Below, in pieces: positions 17,840 through 27,923 of a DNA stretch of 64,000 nt (the stretch's first letter is position 1; each line of letters opens with the position of its first letter). Under the pieces are notes generated by a model, which worked only from the letters and a program-made list of their open reading frames with translations, made no database searches and had not been told where the DNA came from. Both the position numbers and the translations under genes were made by a program. Origin of the DNA: Pseudomonas sp. Irchel 3A7 (GTDB lineage: Bacteria > Pseudomonadota > Gammaproteobacteria > Pseudomonadales > Pseudomonadaceae); assembly GCF_900187565.1 (NCBI RefSeq), contig NZ_FYED01000001.1:1-64000 (forward strand). Reading direction: 5' to 3'.

Positions 17840-20233
17840 ATGTCCGAATCCACCACTTTCGATCTGCCGATTGCTGGCATGACCTGCGCCAGTTGCGCCG
17901 GGCGTGTCGAGCGCGCCTTGAGCAAAGTCATCGGCGCCAGTGCTGTCAGCGTCAACCTGGCCACTGAGCAGGCACGGGTCCAGGCGCCTGTCGACAGCCT
18001 CCCGGCGCTGATGGCGGCTGTGGAAAATGCCGGTTACCGCGTGCCGCAGCAAAGTCTGGAACTGAGCATCGACGGCATGACCTGCGCGTCCTGCGTCGGC
18101 CGCGTCGAACGGGCACTGAACAAAGTGCCGGGGGTGAAGAGCGTCAGCGTGAACCTGGCCAACGAGCGCGCGCATCTGGAGCTGCTCGGGCATGTCGATG
18201 CACAAACCTTGATCGCCGCCGTGACCAAGGCCGGTTACGCCGCCAGCGTGTGGGAAGCCGAACATCCGCCCATCGATACCCAACAGGCCCGCCTGCATCG
18301 CGAGCGCTGGGCCTTGATCGCGGCCATTGCCCTTGCCTTGCCGCTGGTATTGCCGATGCTGCTGCAACCCTTCGGCGTGCACTGGATGCTCCCGGCCTGG
18401 GTGCAATTCGCGTTGGCCACGCCGGTGCAATTCATTTTCGGCGCGCGGTTCTATGTCGCGGCGTGGAAAGCCGTGCGCGCCGGTGCCGGCAACATGGACC
18501 TGCTGGTCGCCCTGGGCACCAGCGCCGGGTATGGCTTGAGCGTCTATGAATGGGCCACCGCCGCCGGGCGCATGCCGCACCTGTATTTCGAAGCCTCGGC
18601 GGTAGTGATCGCCTTGGTGCTGCTGGGCAAATACCTGGAGAGCCGCGCCAAGCGCCAGACCGCCAGCGCCATTCGCGCCCTGGAGGCGCTGCGCCCGGAG
18701 CGGGCGATTCAGGTGATTGACGGCCGCGAGCAGGAAGTCGCCATCAGCGCCCTGCGCCTCAATGATCTGGTATTGGTCAAACCCGGTGAACGCTTCCCGG
18801 TGGACGGTGAGGTGGTCGACGGCCAGAGCCATGCCGACGAAGCGCTGATCAGCGGCGAAAGCCTGCCGGTCCCCAAGCAACCTGGCGATAAAGTCACCGG
18901 CGGCGCGATCAATGGTGAAGGTCGCCTGCTGGTTAGCACCCAGGCACTCGGCGCGGAAACCGTGCTGGCACGCATCATTCGCCTGGTTGAGGACGCCCAG
19001 GCAGCCAAGGCGCCGATTCAGAAACTGGTGGACAAAGTCAGCCAGATCTTCGTGCCGGTGGTCCTGCTGCTGGCTCTCGCGACCTTGATCGGCTGGTGGC
19101 TGTATGGCGCGCCCCTGGAAACCGCGCTGATCAATGCCGTGGCTGTACTGGTGATCGCGTGCCCTTGTGCATTGGGCCTGGCCACGCCGACGGCGATCAT
19201 GGCCGGCACCGGGGTGGCGGCGCGTCATGGGATTCTGATCAAGGACGCCGAAGCGCTGGAGCGTGCACATGAAGTCAGTTCGGTGGTGTTCGACAAGACC
19301 GGCACCCTGACCTCCGGCGCCCCGCGCATCGCCCACCTGAGTGCCATCGACGGTGACGATTCCCGCCTGCTGCAACTGGCCGGCGCCTTGCAACGCGGCA
19401 GTGAGCATCCGCTGGCCAAGGCTGTGCTGGATGAGTGTGCACAACGCGGCCTGACCGTGGCCGATGTCAGCGACAGTCAGTCCCTGACAGGGCGCGGCAT
19501 TGCCGGCAGTCTTGATGGCCGTCGAATGGCGCTGGGTAATCGGCGCCTGCTGCAAGAGAGCGGATTGAGCGCAGGCGAATTGGCCGGTTCGGCCACTGCC
19601 TGGGAAACCGAAGGCCGGACCCTGTCCTGGCTGATCGAGCAAAACCCCACGCCGCGCGTACTGGGATTGTTCGCTTTCGGTGACACGCTCAAGCCTGGCG
19701 CATTGCAAGCCGTGCAACAACTCAACGCACGTCATATCAGCAGTCACTTGCTGACAGGCGACAACCGTGGCAGCGCCAAAGTGGTGGCCGATGCTTTGGG
19801 CATCACGAACGTACACGCCGAAGTCCTGCCTGCGGACAAAGCCGCCGAAGTCGCCGCTCTGAAAAAAACAGGGGTAGTGGCGATGGTCGGCGACGGCATC
19901 AACGATGCACCTGCTCTGGCCGCGGCGGATATCGGCATTGCCATGGGCGGCGGCACCGACGTGGCCATGCACGCCGCCGGGATCACCCTGATGCGCGGCG
20001 ATCCGCGCCTGGTACCGGCGGCGCTGGAGATCAGCCGCAAGACCTATGCGAAGATCCGGCAAAACCTGTTCTGGGCCTTCGTCTATAACCTGATCGGCAT
20101 TCCCCTGGCGGCCTTCGGCTTCCTCAATCCGGTGCTGGCCGGTGCGGCGATGGCGTTGTCGAGTGTGAGCGTGGTGAGCAATGCGCTACTGTTGAAAACC
20201 TGGAAACCCGAGGATCTGGAGGACAAACGATGA
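17840..20233 (+). CDS. copA: Cu(I)-exporting P1B-type ATPase
   Basis: A 797-residue copper ATPase that pumps Cu(I) out of the cytoplasm. Two N-terminal HMA domains each carry GMTCASC (about residues 14-20 and 82-88). The membrane CPC motif is at residues 441-443, the phosphorylated aspartate in DKTGT at 485-489, then TGDN and [11 protein letters not shown] in the ATP-binding part; [15 protein letters not shown] is the C-terminal helix signature for Cu(I). The ATG at 17840 has GGGAG nine bases upstream. It is translationally coupled to cueR (4-bp ATGA overlap) behind a CueR operator. Confidence 0.95.
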   Translation: MSESTTFDLPIAGMTCASCAGRVERALSKVIGASAVSVNLATEQARVQAPVDSLPALMAAVENAGYRVPQQSLELSIDGMTCASCVGRVERALNKVPGVKSVSVNLANERAHLELLGHVDAQTLIAAVTKAGYAASVWEAEHPPIDTQQARLHRERWALIAAIALALPLVLPMLLQPFGVHWMLPAWVQFALATPVQFIFGARFYVAAWKAVRAGAGNMDLLVALGTSAGYGLSVYEWATAAGRMPHLYFEASAVVIALVLLGKYLESRAKRQTASAIRALEALRPERAIQVIDGREQEVAISALRLNDLVLVKPGERFPVDGEVVDGQSHADEALISGESLPVPKQPGDKVTGGAINGEGRLLVSTQALGAETVLARIIRLVEDAQAAKAPIQKLVDKVSQIFVPVVLLLALATLIGWWLYGAPLETALINAVAVLVIACPCALGLATPTAIMAGTGVAARHGILIKDAEALERAHEVSSVVFDKTGTLTSGAPRIAHLSAIDGDDSRLLQLAGALQRGSEHPLAKAVLDECAQRGLTVADVSDSQSLTGRGIAGSLDGRRMALGNRRLLQESGLSAGELAGSATAWETEGRTLSWLIEQNPTPRVLGLFAFGDTLKPGALQAVQQLNARHISSHLLTGDNRGSAKVVADALGITNVHAEVLPADKAAEVAALKKTGVVAMVGDGINDAPALAAADIGIAMGGGTDVAMHAAGITLMRGDPRLVPAALEISRKTYAKIRQNLFWAFVYNLIGIPLAAFGFLNPVLAGAAMALSSVSVVSNALLLKTWKPEDLEDKR

Positions 20234-20643
20234 ACATCGGCCAAGCGGCCCGCCACAGCGGACTTAGCGCGAAGATGATCCGTTACTACGAGTCCATCGG
20301 TTTGCTCAAGGCGGCCCATCGCACCGACAGCGGTTACCGGGTGTACAGCGATGACGACCTGCACACACTGGCGTTCATCAAGCGATCCCGGGACCTGGGG
20401 TTTTCCCTGGAAGAAGTCGGCAAGCTGCTGACCCTCTGGCAGGACCGCCAGCGTGCCAGTGCCGATGTGAAGGCCTTGGCCCGACAGCACATCGACGAGT
20501 TGAACCAGAAGATTCGTGAACTTGGGCAATTGCGCGATACGTTGCAGGACTTGGTCGAGCATTGCCAGGGCGATCATCGACCGGATTGTCCGATTCTCAA
20601 GAATCTGGAGTCGGGGTGTTGTGCCAAACCGGTTTCGGCCTGA
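20230..20643 (+). CDS. cueR: Copper-responsive MerR-family regulator
   Basis: A 137-residue CueR. The HTH occupies residues 1-70 ([19 protein letters not shown]), followed by a coiled coil and the Cu(I) loop CQGDHRPDC, whose two cysteines mark a +1 metal sensor; a CC pair lies near the C-terminus. It activates copA-cueR and copZ through the two operators described here, an autoregulated circuit. Confidence 0.92.
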   Translation: MNIGQAARHSGLSAKMIRYYESIGLLKAAHRTDSGYRVYSDDDLHTLAFIKRSRDLGFSLEEVGKLLTLWQDRQRASADVKALARQHIDELNQKIRELGQLRDTLQDLVEHCQGDHRPDCPILKNLESGCCAKPVSA

Positions 20644-20659
20644 TTGCCACGGGCGTCCC

Positions 20660-20748
20660 TGTGGGAGCGAGCCTGCTCGCGAAAGCGGACTGCCTGACAC
20701 ACTGATGTTGGATGTGCCGACGTTTTCGCGAGCAGGCTCGCTCCCACA
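20660..20748. repeat. REPIN
   Basis: Paired inverted REP halves TGTGGGAGCGAGCCTGCTCG and CGAGCAGGCTCGCTCCCACA, 89 bp, just after cueR. Confidence 0.9.
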
Positions 20749-20768
20749 TTGGGTTTTGTGTTGCGCAC

Positions 20769-20794
20769 AAAAAACCGGCCGAAGCCGGTTTTTT
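20769..20794. terminator. Bidirectional terminator between cueR and the RIO kinase gene
   Basis: AAAAAACCGGC and GCCGGTTTTTT pair perfectly around a CGAA tetraloop. With A- and T-runs on both sides it can terminate the convergent cueR and RIO-kinase transcripts. Confidence 0.88.
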
Positions 20795-20804
20795 GATTAA
20801 CCGA

Positions 20805-21698
20805 TCACTGCATCCAGGGCGGAGGCGGTTCTTCGGTTTTGCCCGGTGGCGCATCGTCTGCGGCACGGGCCGCTTGTTTGCGCTCTTCATCCAGGCGTGC
20901 GGCCTCGATCTCGCGCATGATGCCGCCGACGTCCGCCAGTTCTTCCGGTTCGTCGAACTCACCGGTCAGGACACTGGCCGGGTGCAAGGTGCCCGCCTCG
21001 TACAGGGCCCACATTTCCTTGGCGTACCGGGTTTTCTTCAACTCCGGGGCAAACCGCCCGAAGTAGGACGCCATGTTGCCCACGTCCCGCTCCAGCATGC
21101 TGAACGCGTGATTGTTGCCCGCCGCGTCCACCGCTTGCGGCAAGTCGATGATCACCGGGCCGGTCGGGGTCAGCAGGACGTTGAACTCGGACAGGTCACC
21201 GTGCACCAGACCGGTGCACAACATCAGCACGATCTGAGAAATCAGGTAGGCGTGATATTCGCGTGCCTGGTCCGGTTCCAGTACCACGTCGTTCAGGCGC
21301 GGCGCGGCATCACCGTACTCGTCGGCCACCAATTCCATCAGCAGCACGCCTTCGAGGAAGTCATACGGCTTGGGTACCCGCACACCGGCGTTGGCCAGGC
21401 GGAACAGTGCCGCCACTTCGGCGTTCTGCCAGGCGTCTTCGGCTTCCTTGCGGCCAAACTTGGAACCCTTGGCCATGGCCCGGGCCTGACGGCTGTTGCG
21501 CACCTTGCGGCCTTCCTGGTATTCGGCCGCCTGACGAAAACTGCGTTTGTTCGCCTCCTTGTAGACCTTCGCGCAACGTAACTGGTTACCGCAGCGCACC
21601 ACGTAAACAGCTGCTTCTTTACCACTCATGAGTGGGCGCAGCACCTCGTCGACCAGACCGTCCTCGATCAGGGGTTCAATGCGTTTTGGAGTCTTCAT
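20805..21698 (-). CDS. RIO1-family atypical serine/threonine kinase
   Basis: A 297-residue RIO-type kinase. The flexible glycine-poor loop and the ATP lysine are in [12 protein letters not shown]...CAKVYK (near residue 46), the catalytic loop is [10 protein letters not shown] near residue 165 and the metal-binding DLPQAVD replaces DFG. The C-terminal tail (about residues 265-297) is charged and proline-rich. RIO1 kinases act in ribosome maturation in eukaryotes and archaea; their bacterial role is largely unknown. Start ATG at 21698; it is divergent from a chemoreceptor. Confidence 0.88.
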   Translation of the reverse strand: MKTPKRIEPLIEDGLVDEVLRPLMSGKEAAVYVVRCGNQLRCAKVYKEANKRSFRQAAEYQEGRKVRNSRQARAMAKGSKFGRKEAEDAWQNAEVAALFRLANAGVRVPKPYDFLEGVLLMELVADEYGDAAPRLNDVVLEPDQAREYHAYLISQIVLMLCTGLVHGDLSEFNVLLTPTGPVIIDLPQAVDAAGNNHAFSMLERDVGNMASYFGRFAPELKKTRYAKEMWALYEAGTLHPASVLTGEFDEPEELADVGGIMREIEAARLDEERKQAARAADDAPPGKTEEPPPPWMQ

Positions 21699-21995
21699 CA
21701 GCTTTTATTGTGGGTCCTTTATTACCAAACACGCGAAAGTCATTCGTTATACGGCAATCCATCCAATCGGGGGAGGGGGTGCCGACGTACCGTTCGCGTG
21801 ATTTTTCAAAACAACCCTCAATTTCCGCAAGCAACAGCCGAAGCCCTGAGTGACAAACTGATTTGTCCGACAATCGTTTCTACAACAATAACGATGCCGC
21901 CCTCAGGGAACAGGGTTGATCAACAACGTTTACGGCTGCCAATAAACCGCGAGTCATCTGCACTGCGTGGGCCTACAAGAAAATCTGGAGCGCGG

Positions 21996-23942
21996 ATGAA
22001 CATCAAACAGAAGTTGACCTGGGCGTTTGCAATCATCGCCTGCTTGCCCGTGGTGCTGGTCGCCACCCTCGTTGTGCTGAACTTGCGCAGTGATGCCAAG
22101 GACGAATTCGTCGACAACAGCGGTCGCGAAATCCGTCAGGTCAGCAATGCCATGCAACTGTTTTTCGACGGCATCAGCCAGAACGTCGAATACCTGGCCA
22201 AGCAACCGCTGATCACGAACTCTGACGACAGCCTCAAGACCTACATGAACGCCAACGCCGCCAGCATTCCTCAAGGCGAGATGGACAAAAAAGTCTTTGG
22301 CTTCCTGCAGGACCTGGGCAACGCACATCCATCCTACGCCTACGCCATCCTCGGCACCGCCGCCGGTGGTTACGTGTCGTGGCCGGACGATGCCAAGCTG
22401 GCCAACTACGACCCGCGCCAGCGTCCGTGGTACAAGGCGGCCCAGGCCAAACCGGGCAAGCCGTTCCGTACCGAGGCCTACTACTGGGCCGAAAATGATA
22501 CGACCTACGTCAGTACCGTACGCACCATCGACAACAAGCTGGGCACCAATGGCGGTGTCGTCAGTATCGACGTGTCGCTCAAACAACTCACCGAACTGGT
22601 CAAACAGATCAAGCTCGGCGAAACCGGCTACCTGATGCTGCTGGAAAACTCCGGCACCGTGCTGGTCGATCCGAAACAACCGGAGCACAACTTCAAGGCC
22701 CTGGGCAGCCTCGGCGAGGGTTATGCCCAACTGGCCAAGGCCGGCAAAGGCCTGGTCGAAGTCGAACTCAATGGCGAGCGCTACATGGCCAACGTCTGGC
22801 CGTCGGAGCAACTGGGCTGGACTTTCATCGGCCTGATCAAACAAAACGACGTAATGAGCACCGCGACCCAACTGACCTGGTTGATCGCAATCATCGCAGC
22901 CGTGCTGGCGGTGATCTTCGCCATTGTCGGCGCCAGTTTCGCCAGTGTCATCGTGCGTCCGATCCGCAGCGTGGCCGATGGCCTGGAAGGCATCGCCCAA
23001 GGTGAAGGCGACCTGACCAAAAACCTGCAAGTGCGTGGCAGCGACGAAACCGCGCAACTGGCCAACTGGTTCAACCAGTTCCTGACCGCGATCCGCAACC
23101 TGATCCAGAACATCGGCGGCGCCGCGACCAAGATCCTGGCCACCTCCAAGAGTTCGACCCAAGTCTCCAGCGACATGGCCGAAGCCGCCGGACGCCAGCG
23201 TGAAGCGGTGGACATGGTGTCCACGGCGTTCCACGAAATGGTTGCCACCGCCAACGAAGTGGCCCGCTCTTGCAGCCAGGCCGCCGAGTCGGCCGACAGC
23301 GGCCAGCGCCAGGCCCGCGAAGGCCAGCAGCAGATCGACGCCGCCGTGAGCAGCGTGGATCGCCTGAGCCAGGAAATCGAACAGTCGGCCCAGTCGATGC
23401 AACAGCTGGAGCGCGACAGCAATGACATTCAGTCGATCCTCGGCACCATTCGCTCGATCGCCGAACAGACCAACCTGCTGGCGTTGAACGCCGCCATCGA
23501 AGCAGCACGGGCCGGAGAGCAAGGCCGTGGTTTTGCGGTGGTGGCGGACGAAGTGCGGGCGTTGGCCAAGCGCACGGCGGATTCCACGGCGGAAATTGAC
23601 GGGCTGCTGGGTAACCTGGCCAAACGCACAAGCCAGGTGACACAGCAGATGCATGCCAGCCTGGAAGTGTCGCAGCAATCGGTGACGCGCATCGGCGAAG
23701 CTCGCAGCAGCTTCGGGCAGATTCGCGAATCGGTGGACGTGATCCGCGACATGAACACCCAGATCGCCACGGCGGCGGAACAACAGCACCAGGTGGCCGA
23801 AGACATCAACCGGCACATCAGCCAGATCCATGGCGATGCGCAATTGGTGGCCGAACTGGCAAACTCGGCGCGGCTGGATTCCCAGAGCCTGGCCGGGTTG
23901 TCCAATGAACTGGATGGGTTGGTGCGGCGGTTCCGTACCTGA
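21996..23942 (+). CDS. Methyl-accepting chemotaxis protein with dCACHE sensor domain
   Basis: A 648-residue transmembrane chemoreceptor. TM1 is at about residues 8-30, a periplasmic dCACHE domain follows, TM2 is about 293-318, then HAMP and the cytoplasmic signalling domain with the conserved tip [20 protein letters not shown] from residue 490. The periplasmic YDPRQRPWY motif (Y-x4-R-x-W-Y), a downstream Tyr and SIDVSL aspartate match the published amino-acid-binding motif of dCACHE_1 receptors such as PctA, so amino acids are the likely ligands. The ATG at 21996 (GGAG seven bases upstream) is chosen; the longer reading frame has no membrane-protein character upstream. Confidence 0.9.
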   Translation: MNIKQKLTWAFAIIACLPVVLVATLVVLNLRSDAKDEFVDNSGREIRQVSNAMQLFFDGISQNVEYLAKQPLITNSDDSLKTYMNANAASIPQGEMDKKVFGFLQDLGNAHPSYAYAILGTAAGGYVSWPDDAKLANYDPRQRPWYKAAQAKPGKPFRTEAYYWAENDTTYVSTVRTIDNKLGTNGGVVSIDVSLKQLTELVKQIKLGETGYLMLLENSGTVLVDPKQPEHNFKALGSLGEGYAQLAKAGKGLVEVELNGERYMANVWPSEQLGWTFIGLIKQNDVMSTATQLTWLIAIIAAVLAVIFAIVGASFASVIVRPIRSVADGLEGIAQGEGDLTKNLQVRGSDETAQLANWFNQFLTAIRNLIQNIGGAATKILATSKSSTQVSSDMAEAAGRQREAVDMVSTAFHEMVATANEVARSCSQAAESADSGQRQAREGQQQIDAAVSSVDRLSQEIEQSAQSMQQLERDSNDIQSILGTIRSIAEQTNLLALNAAIEAARAGEQGRGFAVVADEVRALAKRTADSTAEIDGLLGNLAKRTSQVTQQMHASLEVSQQSVTRIGEARSSFGQIRESVDVIRDMNTQIATAAEQQHQVAEDINRHISQIHGDAQLVAELANSARLDSQSLAGLSNELDGLVRRFRT

Positions 23943-23972
23943 TTCAACATCCCGGTGGCCGCTTCGCGGCCA

Positions 23973-24037
23973 TTCGCGAGCAGGCTCGCTCCCACAGGGT
24001 TATTCGCTGTCCTTGTGGGAGCGAGCCTGCTCGCGAA
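23973..24037. repeat. REP doublet, tail to tail
   Basis: Two REP copies 17 bp apart in opposite order to a REPIN: first TTCGCGAGCAGGCTCGCTCC, then TGTGGGAGCGAGCCTGCTCG. It fills the gap between the chemoreceptor and the convergent araC-type gene. Confidence 0.9.
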
Positions 24038-24044
24038 GAGGCCT

Positions 24045-24836
24045 TTACTGCCGAAACAATTCTCCCGGGGTAAACCCGAACAGGCCTTTGAACGCCGCAA
24101 TAAACGCCGACGTCGAATCATACCCACAGGCCAGTGCGGCATTGGTCACGCTGTCCCCCTCCTCCAGCAAACTCAACGACGACAACAAGCGCATGCGCTG
24201 GCGCCAGCCACGAAAGCTCAACCCGGTTTCGCGCTGAAACAGCCGCATCAGGGTTTTCTCCGACGTGCCCAAACGCTCTGCCCACGCCTGCAAGGTCACG
24301 CCGCTTTCGGGGTTTTCGATCAGTTCGTTGCACAACCCCAGTAACCGTTCATGGCGGGGCAACGGCAGGGAGAAGCCGACCTCCGGCAGCGCTGCCAACT
24401 GATCCAGCAGCACGCTCACCAGTCGCGCTTCCTGGCTGTCGCCCTGTGGATATTCCACGGGCAGCAGGCAAAAACTCTTGATCAGTTCCCGGGCCAACGG
24501 CGTCACTTCCAGCACCCGGCAACGCTCGTCCGCCCACGGGCAATCCTCGCGACGTACATACAGGCTGCGCATTTCGGCGCGCATCGACGTCACCACCTGA
24601 TGCTCAAGATCCGCCGGAATCCAGATCCCCCACTGCGGCGGCGCGAAGAAGCTGCCCTCAGCGGTGTGCACGCCCAGAACCCCGCTGATGGCGTAGGAAA
24701 ATTGCACCCAGTCGTGGCGATGGGACGGTGTCCAGGAGCCGGCATTGAGGCTCTCCACCCGGGCGTACAGCGGACGCGGTAATGCGGTGAGGGGTGGGAT
24801 GCTGCGTTCGAGGGAGACTTGTCCGTTGGTCGGCAT
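24045..24836 (-). CDS. AraC-family transcriptional regulator
   Basis: A 263-residue AraC regulator. The N-terminal cupin has SHRHDWVQFSYAISG near residues 38-52 and PPQWGIWIPADLEHQV; the C-terminal double HTH covers about residues 165-260, with LQAWAERLGTSEKTLMRLFQ and the second helix at YDSTSAFIAAFKGLFGFTPG. It belongs to the AraC subgroup that often controls an adjacent efflux or metabolic gene; the target here is unclear. Confidence 0.87.
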   Translation of the reverse strand: MPTNGQVSLERSIPPLTALPRPLYARVESLNAGSWTPSHRHDWVQFSYAISGVLGVHTAEGSFFAPPQWGIWIPADLEHQVVTSMRAEMRSLYVRREDCPWADERCRVLEVTPLARELIKSFCLLPVEYPQGDSQEARLVSVLLDQLAALPEVGFSLPLPRHERLLGLCNELIENPESGVTLQAWAERLGTSEKTLMRLFQRETGLSFRGWRQRMRLLSSLSLLEEGDSVTNAALACGYDSTSAFIAAFKGLFGFTPGELFRQ

Positions 24837-24915
24837 TGAATGGCCTTGTGTTGCGGGACGGCGGATAACGCGACGCTAAGCCATGTCACTCATCTATTCA
24901 ACACCGATAGCCCTC

Positions 24916-25005
24916 TGTGGGAGCGAGCCTGCTCGCGAAGACGGAGTGTCAGTCGACGTTGGTGCTGGCTGACACACCGCTTTCGCGAGCAGGCTCGCTC
25001 CCACA
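24916..25005. repeat. REPIN
   Basis: Paired inverted REPs TGTGGGAGCGAGCCTGCTCG / CGAGCAGGCTCGCTCCCACA with a TGTCAGTCGACG spacer, just upstream of the AraC gene and downstream of the thiolase gene. Confidence 0.9.
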
Positions 25006-25027
25006 GGGTTTCACTCATTTTTTGCGA

Positions 25028-26305
25028 TTAACGTTCGATGATTGCTGTGACACCCTGCCCCCCCGCCGCACAAATCGAAACCAGTCCCCGCCCCTTCCCC
25101 GCCGCATCCAGCAACTTCGCCAGGTTGGCAACAATGCGCCCACCCGTGGCAGCGAACGGATGGCCCGCCGCCAGTGAACTGCCTTTGACGTTGAGTCGAC
25201 TGCGATCGATCGAGCCCAGCGGCGCGTCGAGGCCCAGGCGGCTTTTGCAGTATTGCGGATCTTCCCAGGCCTTCAGCGTGCAGAGCACTTGCGCGGCGAA
25301 GGCTTCGTGGATTTCGTAGTAGTCGAAGTCCTGCAGCGTCAGCCCGTTACGCGCCAGTAACCGCGGCACCGCATACGCCGGCGCCATCAACAGGCCTTCG
25401 GCACCGTTGACGAAATCCACCGCCGCCGCCTCGCCATCACGTAGATAGGCGAGGATCGGCAAGCCGCGTTCCCTGGCCCATTCCTCACTGCCCAACAACA
25501 CCAGCGACGCACCATCGGTCAGCGGTGTGGAGTTGCCGGCGGTCAGGGTGCCCTTGGCACTCTTCTCGAACGCTGTTTTCAACGAGGTGAGTTTTTCCAG
25601 GCTCAGGTCCGGGCGCAGATTGTTGTCACGGGTCAGGCCAAGGAACGGCGTGATCAAATCGTTGTGCCAACCCTCTGCGTAGGACGCGGCCAGTTTCTGA
25701 TGACTTTCCAGGGCCAGTTGATCCTGTTCTTCACGGGAAATATTCCAGGTCTGGGCCATCAACTCGCAATGCTGCCCCATGGACAAACCGGTGCGCGGTT
25801 CGCCGTTGCGCGGGAATTCAGGGATCAGGTGGCGGGGGCGCAATTGCAGGAAGCTTTTCAGTTTGTCGCCGGTACTCCTGGCGCGATTGGCTTGCAGCAG
25901 GATCTTGCGCAGACCCTCGCTGACACTGATCGGCGCATCGGAGGTGGTATCGACACCTCCGGCAATACCGCATTCGATCTGGCCCAGGGCGATTTTGTTC
26001 GCCACCAGCAGCGCCGCTTCCAGCCCGGTGCCGCAAGCCTGCTGAATGTCATAGGCAGGCGTCGAGGGCGACAGTCGCGAACCGAGTACGCACTCGCGGG
26101 TCAGGTTCATGTCCCGCGACAATTTGAGGACCGCGCCCGCGGCCACCTCGCCGATTCGCAGGCCATGCAGGTTGTAGCGCTCGATCAATCCTTCGAGCGC
26201 GGCAGTGAGCATGTCCTGGTTACTCGCCGTGGCGTACGGGCCGTTGGAGCGGGCGAAGGGGATCCGGTTACCACCGATGATCGCGACGCGGCGCAGTTGA
26301 GTCAT
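25028..26305 (-). CDS. Acetyl-CoA C-acyltransferase (FadI-type thiolase)
   Basis: A 425-residue thiolase. The nucleophilic cysteine is in QQACGTGLEAA near residue 91, the HEAFAAQ histidine near 335-341 and the CAAGGQG cysteine near 412-418. The FadI-like length and start (RRVAIIGGNRIPFARSNGPY) suit the 3-ketoacyl-CoA thiolase group. It is divergent from a long FabG-MaoC pair; the three proteins together can form or degrade 3-hydroxyacyl and 2-enoyl chains. Equivalent genes are neighbours in P. putida (by recollection). Confidence 0.87.
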   Translation of the reverse strand: MTQLRRVAIIGGNRIPFARSNGPYATASNQDMLTAALEGLIERYNLHGLRIGEVAAGAVLKLSRDMNLTRECVLGSRLSPSTPAYDIQQACGTGLEAALLVANKIALGQIECGIAGGVDTTSDAPISVSEGLRKILLQANRARSTGDKLKSFLQLRPRHLIPEFPRNGEPRTGLSMGQHCELMAQTWNISREEQDQLALESHQKLAASYAEGWHNDLITPFLGLTRDNNLRPDLSLEKLTSLKTAFEKSAKGTLTAGNSTPLTDGASLVLLGSEEWARERGLPILAYLRDGEAAAVDFVNGAEGLLMAPAYAVPRLLARNGLTLQDFDYYEIHEAFAAQVLCTLKAWEDPQYCKSRLGLDAPLGSIDRSRLNVKGSSLAAGHPFAATGGRIVANLAKLLDAAGKGRGLVSICAAGGQGVTAIIER

Positions 26306-26346
26306 GAAAAGCTCCTGATGACATTCCTCGAAGTTGAGCCGATCCC

Positions 26347-26435
26347 TGTGGGAGCGAGCCTGCTCGCGAAAGCGATTTGTCGGTCACAACAATATTGAAT
26401 GTGCTACCGCCTTCGCGAGCAGGCTCGCTCCCACA
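26347..26435. repeat. REPIN
   Basis: Paired inverted REP halves TGTGGGAGCGAGCCTGCTCG and CGAGCAGGCTCGCTCCCACA in the divergent gap between the thiolase gene and fabG. Unlike most copies here it lies upstream of both genes rather than downstream. Confidence 0.9.
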
Positions 26436-26568
26436 GGGTCTGAGTTCTCCTGAAAATTCCGGGACAAACTAATCTGCTTTGAACAAGCGTAGGCCTTATC
26501 TCGTGGATCGAACGACTGATCGCCATTCATGGTCCACACTTTGAATCCCAGCTACCGGAGCGCGTTCC

Positions 26569-27921
26569 ATGTCTGACCGCTATATCGACTTCGCCAATTC
26601 GTCCATCGGACATCGCCTGGTCGCAGCCACGGGCCTGCCCTCGCCGGTACGCCTGGAACGCTGGCAGGCCGGCCGGCTGCGTCCGGTCGAGGGTGCATTG
26701 CTGATCGGTGGCGGGCCGCTGGCGGAGAAAGTCAGCGCGTTCGCCAACCGCCTGACCGACGCGATCTACGGCTACGGCACCGACCCTTCGATGGCCACGG
26801 CATGGATTCCCGGCCACGGCCCGAAACTCAAAGCCGTGGTGTTCGATGCCAGCGATTTGCAGCAGACCGACCAGCTTAAACAACTGCGCGAGTTTTTCCA
26901 GCCACTGCTGAAAAACCTCGATCACTGCGCACACCTGGTGATTCTCGGGCGTGATCCGCAGACGTTAAGCGACCCGTTCGCCGCCAGCGCCCAGCGCGCC
27001 CTGGAGGGTTTCAGCCGCTCGCTGGCCAAGGAGCTGCGCAGCGGCGGCACCTTGCAACTGATCTACGTCGGTGAAGGCGCCGAAGATCAACTCGAAGGCC
27101 CGCTGCGATTTTTCCTTTCGCCCAAAAGCGCTTTCGTCTCCGGGCAGGTGATTCGCCTGAACCCCTGCGACATTCAGGTGACGGACTGGACCCGTCCGCT
27201 GGCCGGGCGCAAGGCACTGGTCACCGGCGCGGCACGGGGCATCGGTGCGTCCATCGCCGAAACCCTGGCCCGCGATGGCGCCGACGTCATCCTGCTCGAC
27301 GTGCCACCGGCGAAAAACGATCTCGAAGCCCTCGCCGCACGCCTCGGCGGGCGCAGCATCACGCTGGACATCTGCGCCGAAGACGCTGCCGCACAATTGC
27401 TCGAACAGTTGCCCGATGGCGTTGATATCGTGGTGCACAACGCCGGTATCACCCGGGATAAAACCCTGGCCAACATGACCCCGGATTTCTGGGACGCGGT
27501 ACTCGCGGTCAACCTCAACGCCCCGCAAGTGCTGACCCAGGCCCTGCTCGACAGCGGTACGCTGCGCGACAACGGTCGGGTGATTCTGCTGGCCTCGATC
27601 AGCGGAATCGCCGGCAATCGCGGGCAAACCAACTACGCGGCGAGCAAGGCCGGGTTGATCGGCCTGGCGCAAGCCTGGGCACCCTTGCTGCTCGAACGGG
27701 GCATCAGCATCAACGCCGTGGCCCCCGGCTTTATCGAAACCCAGATGACCGCGCGGGTTCCCTTCGGCTTGCGCGAAGCCGGGCGACGCATGAGTTCGCT
27801 GGGCCAGGGTGGCCTGCCGCAGGACGTCGCCGAAGCGGTGGCATGGCTGGCGCAACCGGACACCGGCGCATTCACCGGGCAAGCCTTGCGCGTCTGCGGG
27901 CAAAGTGTTCTGGGGGCATAG
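26569..27921 (+). CDS. Long 3-oxoacyl-ACP reductase (FabG4-like SDR)
   Basis: A 450-residue two-domain reductase. The first about 205 residues form a non-catalytic Rossmann-like domain; the second has the SDR cofactor motif TGAARGIGAS (about residues 219-228), NAG and the active-site YAASK near residue 361. This high-molecular-weight FabG type reduces 3-oxoacyl groups with NADH or NADPH. It is followed three bases later by maoC, forming an operon for reduction and dehydration of 3-oxoacyl thioesters. Confidence 0.87.
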   Translation: MSDRYIDFANSSIGHRLVAATGLPSPVRLERWQAGRLRPVEGALLIGGGPLAEKVSAFANRLTDAIYGYGTDPSMATAWIPGHGPKLKAVVFDASDLQQTDQLKQLREFFQPLLKNLDHCAHLVILGRDPQTLSDPFAASAQRALEGFSRSLAKELRSGGTLQLIYVGEGAEDQLEGPLRFFLSPKSAFVSGQVIRLNPCDIQVTDWTRPLAGRKALVTGAARGIGASIAETLARDGADVILLDVPPAKNDLEALAARLGGRSITLDICAEDAAAQLLEQLPDGVDIVVHNAGITRDKTLANMTPDFWDAVLAVNLNAPQVLTQALLDSGTLRDNGRVILLASISGIAGNRGQTNYAASKAGLIGLAQAWAPLLLERGISINAVAPGFIETQMTARVPFGLREAGRRMSSLGQGGLPQDVAEAVAWLAQPDTGAFTGQALRVCGQSVLGA

Positions 27922-27923
27922 GC

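Noticed and set aside
17822..20062. A 746-codon open frame antisense to copA
   Set aside because: It mirrors copA codon structure in GC-rich DNA and has no domain or ribosome binding site; copA is certain.
21954..23843. A 629-codon antisense open frame across the dCACHE chemoreceptor gene
   Set aside because: Shadow of the real gene caused by GC-rich third positions; product is compositionally odd (His/Asp/Gln-rich).
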